Of a DNA stretch of 24,343 bases, positions 1-8,047 are shown one piece after another. A model generated the notes under the pieces. It was not told the origin of the DNA, searched no databases, and saw only the letters and a list, made by a program, of their open reading frames with translations. The position numbers and the translations under genes are program-made. The stretch lies in the IMG/VR virus record IMGVR_UViG_3300027736_000243, positions 1 to 24,343 of that record. One strand, 5' to 3'. How positions within the stretch are numbered: the first letter of the stretch is position 1; every line of letters begins with the position of its first letter. This DNA is from a virus.

Positions 1-183
1 AAGATTGCCAGAGATTGTAGTATCACCAACAACATTAAGAGTATTACCTACAACAAGATTGGTGTTGGCATAGAAAGTTCCGCTAATATTATCAGTAAGA
101 TTATTAGCGACTGTAATTAAGTCTTGTGTTCCAATCAGCCATTGTTGAAAAGTATTGGCTGTTGTTAAATAATTAATTGCCAT
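1..183 (-). CDS. Probable tail fibre or virion structural protein, N-terminus only
   Basis: This gene is cut by the left edge of the window; 61 codons are visible. The start is the ATG at 183-181, preceded by a good Shine-Dalgarno (AGGA, then an A/T-rich spacer), which makes the start convincing although it overlaps the preceding 79-aa gene by 11 nt. The visible protein begins MAINYLTTANTFQQWLIG and continues with short Asn/Thr/Val-rich beta-type repeats (for example NTLNVVGDTTISGN), the pattern of trimeric fibre or collar proteins in T4-like phages of aquatic bacteria. Its place at the end of the baseplate operon, after the large DUF4815-type protein, fits a fibre or fibre-adaptor role. The receptor-binding part lies outside the window, so the specific role is inferred. 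Confidence 0.6.
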   Translation of the reverse strand, partial: MAINYLTTANTFQQWLIGTQDLITVANNLTDNISGTFYANTNLVVGNTLNVVGDTTISGNL

Positions 184-412
184 TTAACTTTCCTGTATTG
201 ACTAATTGAACTAACAAATTTTTGATATCTGACATGTCATTTTCTATTTTATCTAAGCGGTCTTTAGTTTGTATCTGTTCAGCCTGTTGTTTCTTTGCGA
301 TTTCTCTTTTCATTAGATAATCATTTAGACCTGATTTATCTGTATTTAGAATCGCCTTGGAATGAATATCTCTAATCAGAGCAGTATCACCTATTCTTAC
401 ATGTTGACCCAT
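173..412 (-). CDS. Small conserved coiled-coil protein, function unknown
   Basis: A 79-aa acidic/basic protein starting MGQHVRIGDTALIRDIHSKA. An earlier in-frame ATG at 436 exists, but it would overlap the upstream gene; the ATG at 412 lies 1 nt after the upstream TAA (TAATATG), an arrangement also seen between gp25 and gp6, so it is preferred. Residues about 8-35 include 'SKAILNTDKSGLNDYLMKRE' and the C-terminal half (about 35-73) is a charged helix with hydrophobic heptad spacing (DRLDKIENDMSDIKNLLVQL), so a coiled coil is expected. Small proteins of this build accompany structural genes in aquatic T4-like phages, but I do not know a tested function. A minor structural protein or a fibre/baseplate assembly chaperone is possible; that is inference from position only. 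Confidence 0.6.
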   Translation of the reverse strand: MGQHVRIGDTALIRDIHSKAILNTDKSGLNDYLMKREIAKKQQAEQIQTKDRLDKIENDMSDIKNLLVQLVNTGKLNGN

Positions 413-413
413 A

Positions 414-3400
414 TTATGTACCAGAAGGTAAAGCAATTGCTCTCAAATCTCTTACTTTTGGAACATCAGTTGTATCTGTACCAGACATAACAATCTTAAT
501 AGCAAAAGTTTTAAATGAGTTAAATGCAGTTGAGCCAGATGTATATGAAATTGAATTATTGGCCACAGAAGAAGTTCCTGGTGCAAAACTCAACTCTCTA
601 TAGTCTCTCTTGTTACTAGAAACAAAATTAGGATTACCTAATTGTGTCATCAATTGATATGATTTATTATCAAACACATCAGAATCAGATCCAGACAATA
701 ATTTATAATAAACATAGATTTCAGAACCAGTTGGTTTGTATGCAGTCAAATAAACTCTTAGGTCACCAGAATCAAATCCATCGGCAAGAGTAACACGCCT
801 TGTCATATATCTAGTTGCAGCATTACCGCCAGTTTTCTTATCTTCACCATTGTATGTGACTGATGCACCTGAACCACCACCAGAACCTGGAGTTATTGTG
901 ACTGTTGGAGAAGTTGTATAACCAGTACCACCACTTGTTACAGTAATAGCAGTGATAACATTTGATGAGACTGTGGCCGTTGCAACAGCACCTGATCCGC
1001 CACCTCCAGTAAATGAGACAGTCACATCAGCAGAGTTTGCATATGCAGAACCTGAGTTCGCAATTAAGAATCCTGAATTCAACAAAGGTAAGGCGTTGAT
1101 ATAGTTATCAACTAAAATTGTTCCAAATCTAGTAGTATCCAATATAGGAGAAATAGCAGGATTAGATGTTGACATTGTTGCCTTCAGTATGAAGGATGTA
1201 TTGCCTGTTGTTGGATTTAATACCCTTCTTCCATTTCCATCATCCATTGTATAATCTTCTTTTGGATTAAAAGTTATAAAACTTGTTAGTCCACCAGTTG
1301 ATTTTTCAGATAAGAATGAATATCCTAATGATGTATTTGCCATTGTTACTTCAGATGTAACAGTATTAATTAAATCATAAGCAATATTTGAAGTTGGTTT
1401 GTCAACTATGAATTGAGCCGTTGCAGGAGAAGTACTAAAGACTTTTCTATAAATTCTAAACAACATGTCTAGATTTTGGTCAGCTGTCCAAGTAGAACCA
1501 TTCTGTGATTGGAACAATGAACCGCCATATGGTTGTTCAGATATTTGTAGACCAGAAACTATATCTAATTTACCAACTTCACCAACATAGGCTTCATATC
1601 CATTTGAGTTGGATAAGAGAATAAAAGAATGTTCACCAGGCAACATATAGATTGGTGTATCAAATACAAAGTCTGTGCATTTTGTTGCATCATCTAAATC
1701 TGGTGAAGTTGTGGTATTAACTTTATCAGGTGTAAGAGTTACAGACCCATAAGGATAAACAATTGTTGAAGATGGATAACCATTTACAGTTGGTCTTAAT
1801 TGTAGTGTAACAGGAGAAGTATCATGTTTAGTTTTAAAACAAACTCTAATTTTCTCAACAAAAATACCTTGATTATATTGTGCAGGTGCAATTAAGAAAG
1901 TTTGTGCGAGTGGATCCCACCATCCCATTACAGGAACATCATTTACACTTGTAGTTGTTGTAACTCTACTATCATTGACAGAAGTTCTTTGAATTACAGG
2001 TTGAACAGTAGAGACAATAGTATTTTCTGTTGTTTGTAACAATCCTTGTGCAAAGAATGATGCATCACCATTTGTTGATGATGAAGGAATATCACCCGTT
2101 GAAGTATCAATTAGTCTAAAAGATTTTTCACCAGTTCTAAATGTTGATACAGGAATATTAAGAATACCTGCAACATCACCAGACCTTGTTGTTGTTAATC
2201 TGCCAATTGAATAGAATGAAGTTGTATCTGGTGTTGTAGTCCAAGCAGAAGAAATAGTTGCTGTTCTTGTTGCCGCAACATATGAGCTAATTGTTCTTTG
2301 TTGACCAGCACCAGTTCCAGACACAATAGAAATTATGTTACTATTAGAAGTATTGCCATAATAAACTTCATTGTTTGCACCAGTTGCGTCTAGTGCTAAT
2401 ACAATCGTTGTTGATGTGGCAGTATTTGTTTTTCCAGAGTAATGTTCATATCCAGCAATTCGAATACTTGTTCCAGATATATCTCCAATAACATTAGCGT
2501 TTGCAAGATTTAAATTACCTGTTGGTACGAGATTAGCAACAAATATAGCATTGTTTGAAGTTTTTACAACTACAGCAGTTGCATTGTTTGAAGCAGTAGT
2601 ATTGTTATATACTCTAATGGTTTCTGTGTTTGCAGTCTTTGTGCTATAACCTAAATTATTTGTGGCAAGAATAAATTTATTTGCTCGAGCAACATATTGT
2701 TCAACTGAGGTATTATCAAAGAATGGATATAAAATTGTATCAGGTTTAAAATCTGTTGCGGTAAATAGAACTGTCTTAGCTCTCATATAAGGAATAACAG
2801 ACACATCTACAATACGGTCACCAATTGATTGTGTGATAGTTTGTGGAACAGCTCTTGATAAGACACCAGAACGAGTTTGAGCCGATGTAGTAGTGGTTGT
2901 TGTTCTTTCATTACCAATTACACCATATTGTCCTCTTGTGTCGTTTCTAATGTAAATATCATTTCTTAAATTGACTTGTGTAGAAGATGAAGTTCCAGTC
3001 CATTGAGTTTGCCAATTTCCCCATTCGTATTCGTAACCGGCATTACTGAGACCTTTCATCACTAAATCCCAAGCGTCTTTGTCACCACCTAGATTGACTA
3101 AAACATCGGCTTTTCTAGTTGTATCTACCCAAACATCAGAAGAAGGATTCAATGCAATTTTACCAAGATAGTTAACCACATTGAACGGGTTAATATTCAT
3201 TGTCTTAGATGCAAGTGGTTGATTTACAAATGTTGTATTACTAGCCGCAACAGTAACAAACGGTCCTGTTTGTAAGTATCCGGTTGAATTTGCAGAATCG
3301 AAGTTCAACATTCTTGATGAAACATTGAATGATGGGCGAAGTTCTTGATTTATTGGATCGATTGAAGAAGAATATTCAACTGAAGATACATCAGCAACTG

Positions 3401-6400
3401 AATGTCCTTTGAAAGAATCTACAACAATACCATTTTTAAATCTTGGTAAGTTTGTACTATCAAGAATAGTCAAATCTTGTTTGTTCACAGCATCTTGTTC
3501 AAGTAATGACAATGATGTGTAGTATTCTAAATTCTCAATTCTCTTTTCAATCGTGCCAATATCTCGCATTGTATATCGGCGATTATTAATATATTGAACT
3601 GAGACCGAAGATGTGTTTGCGATATAAGCCGGTTCAGTTAAAATATAAAGATTCATTGCGTCATCTTTATTTTTTGGTTGAACAGGTGTTAATGATGGTG
3701 TTCCTTGAATAACATCAAATGTTCTATTTTTATTCAGAACAACAGTATCGATTCTTGGTAAATAATAAGAATAATCAAGAAGAATATCGGAACCATTTTC
3801 TGGTATTTTTGGACCAGTAGTGGAAGGATCAACATCAAATGTTGTTGTTACAGTTGTTGAATCTAATGCATTTGTAGCATTTTTTCTAATTGGTCTAAAG
3901 TCTAAAGTATCTCTTAATGAATAAGATGTTCCAATTGTTGGAGAAGTAAAGGTTGGTATTGTACCATATGTTGGGTATGAATCAACAGAAAATAGTCCAG
4001 CACCAGAAGAGGAATGTCGATTATATCTTACAACTAATGGACCAATAGGTGCAGAGTAACCTGATTTTAATATAATCGATGAATGGTCATAGAAAGAATT
4101 CTTTTGGCCGTTATCTAATGTATACCTTGAAGTTACATCAGTATAACCTGTATTTGCTACAGCAGCACCATTGAAATCATATACAGAAACCAATTCAATA
4201 ACATCGGAAACATACAATGATTGTGCGGTACCTGATGTTTTAATAATATTATTTGCTTGAATTGTTGTTTGACTTGTGGTTGCATTTGCATAAACAATTA
4301 CACCGTTGGTGTTTATTGACTCTCCACCAGATGTTTGAATTGTTGCATTGGCTGAAACTAATGTTTTTGTTTTTGCTGGACTACCAGATGCCAATGTATA
4401 ATTAATAGTTGCCACAATATTGGCAGTCATATTATTTGCATTAACAATTGTTAATTTTCTAGTTGATGTATTAACAGTTGTAATTTTATCAGCAGGAACA
4501 GTTGAACCTACTGCATAAGGAGAAGTACCCGCAGTAGTAACAACAACTTGATAACTTTGTTGTTTTGCAGTTGTTGAAGAAGCGGTAGTTAATGTTTCAC
4601 CAGAACCAACAGATAAAGCAGGAGAATCTGAAGCCACAAAAGTTTGTGCTTCATACAGTCTACGATATGAATATGAAAAATCTGCAATCGTACTAGGTGT
4701 AATATATTGTTGTCCCAAATTAAACACAATGGGTTCAAAAGAAACATCAGTTAAATATGCATCATCATATACTGATGCTAAATCTTTTGACCTTGCATCA
4801 ACATCGGCAGAATTAGTTCTTGTTGTACTTGAGAAAGTTGCCAATGATTCAACATCATTGAATTCAAAATCTATTGACCAAACAGAAGTATTATTTGGTG
4901 TTGTTAAGAAATTACTTCCAAGAGTAATCACTTGGTTGGTTGCATCAAATGCGGTAATGTATTTTGGTGATTCTGCTGAACCTGGTCCAGAAGTAATCCT
5001 TATTTTTGCGCCTTTGTATGCATCAGTTACCGATGAGAAAATTTGGCCTGCGGTAGTATTACCAATTGTAACATTACCAGAGTTGGCAGACCTTATTGTT
5101 CCTGTTAACGAACCAACACTCACATCAAACAAAAATGTTTTGTAAGAATAAGTCGCAGAATTGGAAGTATTTGATGCAGAATCAAAAGAGAAAGATTTAA
5201 TTCTTGCAGTACCAATTTTAGTATTGCTAATAGATGCAGTAGAAGTTAAATTAATAGATGCATTTGAAACACAATGTAAATCAATTGTTGATAAATGATT
5301 TATAGGAAATGTTCCGTAGTGACCGGTTGTGTATATAAAATTACCATAATCAACTGAAACATCTTTATTATTAATTGATTCTGTTGTTCTAGGTTTAGCA
5401 ACTGTTATTGTTGTTGGAGAAATAGTTTCATACTCATATCCAAAAACATATGCTTTGCCTGGAGACAAAATAACATCCATGTTTGCAGTATTGGATGTAT
5501 TTGTTTGTAGTGATAGATTAAAAGGCCTAACAGTATAGTTACCTGATTCATCATATGTTCTACGAGCAAGAGTGTCTTCTAAAACAGAATAAAGTGGCAG
5601 TCTATAACTTCTTGTTTGAACACCTTCTTCAACTCTACCCAATTCAATAAATTGAGTCGTGTCTGTTGATGTAAGTGACCTTGATGCAAGTGTCAATTCA
5701 ATTTTGAATCTATCAGCACCAGGAGCTTGATAGTTTGATGCATCTTGAGCTGGGTCAAGTAAAGAAGTATCAGCAGTAGATTTAACTAAACTTTCTGTAA
5801 TTTCAAAACCAATTTTTGCATTGGCAGTTGTGTTACTGTATTTTGAAGTTGCAATAGTTTGTTTATCATTTTTAATAAAATATCCATCATAGTAATAAAC
5901 ACCTTCAGTAACAGAAAAAATCTGTCCTGTGCCTACGCCAGATGTGGAGATATTTGCATACGCAGGTGCGGCTTCATAAGTGAGAATTGTATCACCAGAA
6001 GTAAATGCAGTACCATATAATTGTTTAACTAAAAGAGTTTTTGGCTCACTTGTTCCAGAATCGGCATCATAAACTTTGATTACTTCTGCTCTTTTTGTTG
6101 GTGTTTGAATATTATCAACAATTGTTGAGTCAACAAAATTACTGATATTTACAGTAGTTCCACTATAAGTGGAATCTAATTTAATATAGGTACAATCTTG
6201 TAAGAATGATTGCCCACCAGTGACAACAGAACCATTTTGAAAAACATGATTACCAAATCTTTCAACTTGTTTTTGGAGAATGGATTGAGCTTGAGTTAGT
6301 TCACGAGCTTGAACGGCATATCCAGGTTTGAATAATACACGAAGAAATTTCTTATCTTCATCGTAATCATCATAATATGGATTCGCATTAAAATTAGTAT

Positions 6401-6410
6401 CGATACTCAT
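414..6410 (-). CDS. Giant virion structural protein, DUF4815-type (baseplate periphery)
   Basis: A 1998-aa protein. The N-terminus (about residues 1-70, including FKPGYAVQARELTQAQ and a following QxxVERFGNHVFQNGSVVTGG stretch) is typical of the DUF4815 structural proteins of T4-like phages. Later landmarks are a 'PGxAYVFGYEYE' segment, a coiled region around residues 960-990 (IEKRIENLEYYTSLSLLEQ), and 'GWWDPLAQTFLI' near residue 1494, start of a lectin-like beta domain. Two copies of a beta module built around GxGxxxxxxI (about residues 460-525 and 1360-1415) and a glycine-rich GTGY repeat (about 1783-1855) are visible. It follows gp8, where T4 has genes 9 and 10, so a role in the outer wedge or fibre attachment is likely. 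The start has a strong SD (AGAGGA) 5-6 nt upstream of ATG. The protein is Thr/Ser/Asn-rich throughout, with no break or frameshift. Confidence 0.85.
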   Translation of the reverse strand: MSIDTNFNANPYYDDYDEDKKFLRVLFKPGYAVQARELTQAQSILQKQVERFGNHVFQNGSVVTGGQSFLQDCTYIKLDSTYSGTTVNISNFVDSTIVDNIQTPTKRAEVIKVYDADSGTSEPKTLLVKQLYGTAFTSGDTILTYEAAPAYANISTSGVGTGQIFSVTEGVYYYDGYFIKNDKQTIATSKYSNTTANAKIGFEITESLVKSTADTSLLDPAQDASNYQAPGADRFKIELTLASRSLTSTDTTQFIELGRVEEGVQTRSYRLPLYSVLEDTLARRTYDESGNYTVRPFNLSLQTNTSNTANMDVILSPGKAYVFGYEYETISPTTITVAKPRTTESINNKDVSVDYGNFIYTTGHYGTFPINHLSTIDLHCVSNASINLTSTASISNTKIGTARIKSFSFDSASNTSNSATYSYKTFLFDVSVGSLTGTIRSANSGNVTIGNTTAGQIFSSVTDAYKGAKIRITSGPGSAESPKYITAFDATNQVITLGSNFLTTPNNTSVWSIDFEFNDVESLATFSSTTRTNSADVDARSKDLASVYDDAYLTDVSFEPIVFNLGQQYITPSTIADFSYSYRRLYEAQTFVASDSPALSVGSGETLTTASSTTAKQQSYQVVVTTAGTSPYAVGSTVPADKITTVNTSTRKLTIVNANNMTANIVATINYTLASGSPAKTKTLVSANATIQTSGGESINTNGVIVYANATTSQTTIQANNIIKTSGTAQSLYVSDVIELVSVYDFNGAAVANTGYTDVTSRYTLDNGQKNSFYDHSSIILKSGYSAPIGPLVVRYNRHSSSGAGLFSVDSYPTYGTIPTFTSPTIGTSYSLRDTLDFRPIRKNATNALDSTTVTTTFDVDPSTTGPKIPENGSDILLDYSYYLPRIDTVVLNKNRTFDVIQGTPSLTPVQPKNKDDAMNLYILTEPAYIANTSSVSVQYINNRRYTMRDIGTIEKRIENLEYYTSLSLLEQDAVNKQDLTILDSTNLPRFKNGIVVDSFKGHSVADVSSVEYSSSIDPINQELRPSFNVSSRMLNFDSANSTGYLQTGPFVTVAASNTTFVNQPLASKTMNINPFNVVNYLGKIALNPSSDVWVDTTRKADVLVNLGGDKDAWDLVMKGLSNAGYEYEWGNWQTQWTGTSSSTQVNLRNDIYIRNDTRGQYGVIGNERTTTTTTSAQTRSGVLSRAVPQTITQSIGDRIVDVSVIPYMRAKTVLFTATDFKPDTILYPFFDNTSVEQYVARANKFILATNNLGYSTKTANTETIRVYNNTTASNNATAVVVKTSNNAIFVANLVPTGNLNLANANVIGDISGTSIRIAGYEHYSGKTNTATSTTIVLALDATGANNEVYYGNTSNSNIISIVSGTGAGQQRTISSYVAATRTATISSAWTTTPDTTSFYSIGRLTTTRSGDVAGILNIPVSTFRTGEKSFRLIDTSTGDIPSSSTNGDASFFAQGLLQTTENTIVSTVQPVIQRTSVNDSRVTTTTSVNDVPVMGWWDPLAQTFLIAPAQYNQGIFVEKIRVCFKTKHDTSPVTLQLRPTVNGYPSSTIVYPYGSVTLTPDKVNTTTSPDLDDATKCTDFVFDTPIYMLPGEHSFILLSNSNGYEAYVGEVGKLDIVSGLQISEQPYGGSLFQSQNGSTWTADQNLDMLFRIYRKVFSTSPATAQFIVDKPTSNIAYDLINTVTSEVTMANTSLGYSFLSEKSTGGLTSFITFNPKEDYTMDDGNGRRVLNPTTGNTSFILKATMSTSNPAISPILDTTRFGTILVDNYINALPLLNSGFLIANSGSAYANSADVTVSFTGGGGSGAVATATVSSNVITAITVTSGGTGYTTSPTVTITPGSGGGSGASVTYNGEDKKTGGNAATRYMTRRVTLADGFDSGDLRVYLTAYKPTGSEIYVYYKLLSGSDSDVFDNKSYQLMTQLGNPNFVSSNKRDYRELSFAPGTSSVANNSISYTSGSTAFNSFKTFAIKIVMSGTDTTDVPKVRDLRAIALPSGT

Positions 6411-6419
6411 TTATTTCCT

Positions 6420-8033
6420 CTAAAATCTAACCACAATTTTGATATTTTCTGCTTGACCATCTTCTCTTTGCGTCTTTGTAATATTTTCAACATATAAAAT
6501 GTCACCAGTATATGGTTTAAATTCTGGATTTGTTTTAGTAATAATAATTCTAGAAACACCAGAACTTAAACCAACTAAAGGCAATCCAATTGTTACTGTT
6601 CCTATAACCTTAGATAACTTAACTTCATTTGATGTTTGTGAGTTAATATATCCATAAAATGTAGCCGTAGATGAAGAAGCACCCTGATAAACAAATTCAT
6701 CTAATGTATAACTTCCTCCAGCAACCAAACCTAAATTTGTTGTTTGAGAGATTACTGAATTGGCTGTTGTTTGTGTTACGGCAGTAGTATTAGCATATTT
6801 ATGCGGATTAGCCAAGAGTCCGTACTGTCTAAAAGAAGTATTTGAAGAAATTAATCCATTCTCAGTAGTATCTATTTCACCAATTCTTACAGCAAACATT
6901 AAATTAGATGCGTTCAATTCATTAGCAGGATTGTAAGCATGACCATATTTTGGAGAGACAATAACTCTTGCTGTTGCACCAGTTCCAGAACCATAGATAT
7001 ACGCATTTGCTCTTGAGTAACCAGTTCCAATTGTTGTTACTGTTACCTTTGATACATTGGCATTTGCAGAAGAAACGCCAGATGTTGTATTTGATAGTGT
7101 AGTTGCTGCAGCAGAACCACTTCCATCACCATCAACATAAACTCTAGTTGATATTGTTAAGTTACCTGTATTGCCACCACCAGACGTTGTAGTTGCAGAT
7201 GATAGTGTGATTACTCCCGTTGCATTTGCAGTTGCAGTAATATATGAACCAGACGGAATGCCTGTTCCAGAGACAGACATATTTGCAAGATTTGCAACAG
7301 TTGAAATCTGAAACACACTCAGAACTCTGGCAGTATTTGCAAATTGCAATGTTGTTTGACCAGAAGTATATGCACCAACTACGATGTTTGATGCCTCTCT
7401 GTAATTTGTTCCATTTGCAGTAACAATAATTCTTGTCAATTCGCCATCAACAACACCAGTATCATTTACATTATAATCTAATTGTGCTGTGGATGTAGGA
7501 GTTGGAATCCAACTGGTAGTTAAAAACTTATTTGATGGCTTAACATTGTACATGTATTTCCACAAATAACCATCAGCAGTGGCAATATTGCCATTTGAAG
7601 TTGTATAGTCGCCCGATGGTTCTATTGTCGAATTGGCCGAGGAGTTATTAGACATGCATTTGTATACATTTCTTCCTGTCGTAATAACATACATGGGACT
7701 TAATCCCTGTGTGGTGTTTGATGATAACAAAGTGTTTATATCAATTGTATCATCATAATTTCTATATTTTGAATTCGCAGTCCAAGTGACTTTTGGAATA
7801 ACAAGTTCTACATCATTTGCCGTTACTTTTTTGGCGGCATATATGTTATTCCAAACATCTTTTTCTGTGCTAATCGTGTCCACAAGAGAATCTGGAGAAG
7901 ACTCATTTGCATACGGAACATTATTACCAATAAAAATATAAAGAACTGGATCAGTAGTTCCTGAATTATAGACCGAATTACGCCAAATCTTTGCGTTATT
8001 GTAACTTAGTTTTTTCTTTGTAATTGATGGCAT
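6420..8033 (-). CDS. 8: Baseplate wedge subunit gp8
   Basis: A 537-aa protein recognised as gp8 by several landmarks recalled from the T4 protein in the same order: an N-terminal 'LYIFIGNNVPYANE' strand, 'DVWNNIYAAKKV...LVIPKVTW', 'YKCMSNNSSANSTIEP', 'GYLWKYMYNVKPS', and a C-terminal 'GDILYVENI...ENIKIVVRF' ending the chain as in T4. gp8 dimers form part of the wedge and interact with gp6, gp7 and gp10. T4 gp8 is 334 aa; the extra ~200 residues are mostly an insertion at about residues 190-360 made of glycine-rich beta repeats (GTNY, GTGY, GSGTGA). It lies 9 nt downstream of the gene-7-position protein and 9 nt before the DUF4815 gene. No clear SD precedes the ATG; a perfect TATAAATA lies 6 nt upstream. 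Confidence 0.85.
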   Translation of the reverse strand: MPSITKKKLSYNNAKIWRNSVYNSGTTDPVLYIFIGNNVPYANESSPDSLVDTISTEKDVWNNIYAAKKVTANDVELVIPKVTWTANSKYRNYDDTIDINTLLSSNTTQGLSPMYVITTGRNVYKCMSNNSSANSTIEPSGDYTTSNGNIATADGYLWKYMYNVKPSNKFLTTSWIPTPTSTAQLDYNVNDTGVVDGELTRIIVTANGTNYREASNIVVGAYTSGQTTLQFANTARVLSVFQISTVANLANMSVSGTGIPSGSYITATANATGVITLSSATTTSGGGNTGNLTISTRVYVDGDGSGSAAATTLSNTTSGVSSANANVSKVTVTTIGTGYSRANAYIYGSGTGATARVIVSPKYGHAYNPANELNASNLMFAVRIGEIDTTENGLISSNTSFRQYGLLANPHKYANTTAVTQTTANSVISQTTNLGLVAGGSYTLDEFVYQGASSSTATFYGYINSQTSNEVKLSKVIGTVTIGLPLVGLSSGVSRIIITKTNPEFKPYTGDILYVENITKTQREDGQAENIKIVVRF

Positions 8034-8039
8034 AGTGCT

Positions 8040-8047
8040 TATTTATA
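8040..8047 (-). promoter_or_regulatory. TATAAATA box (T4 late promoter consensus) just before gp8
   Basis: The minus strand reads TATAAATA here, the exact T4 late promoter -10 consensus. It contains the stop codon of the upstream gene and sits only 6 nt before the gp8 ATG, so a transcript starting at the usual distance would have almost no leader. The match is seen; promoter activity is inferred and uncertain. Confidence 0.4.

Noticed and set aside
413-436. Upstream ATG at 436 for the small coiled-coil gene
   Set aside because: It would overlap the DUF4815 gene by 23 nt, while the ATG at 412 gives the same TAATATG junction seen at gp25/gp6 and a more natural N-terminus.
4729-5145. 138-codon open frame on the plus strand
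   Set aside because: It lies entirely inside the 1998-aa structural gene, has no SD and its protein has no recognisable features; it is an antisense shadow of a Thr/Ser/Asn-rich gene.
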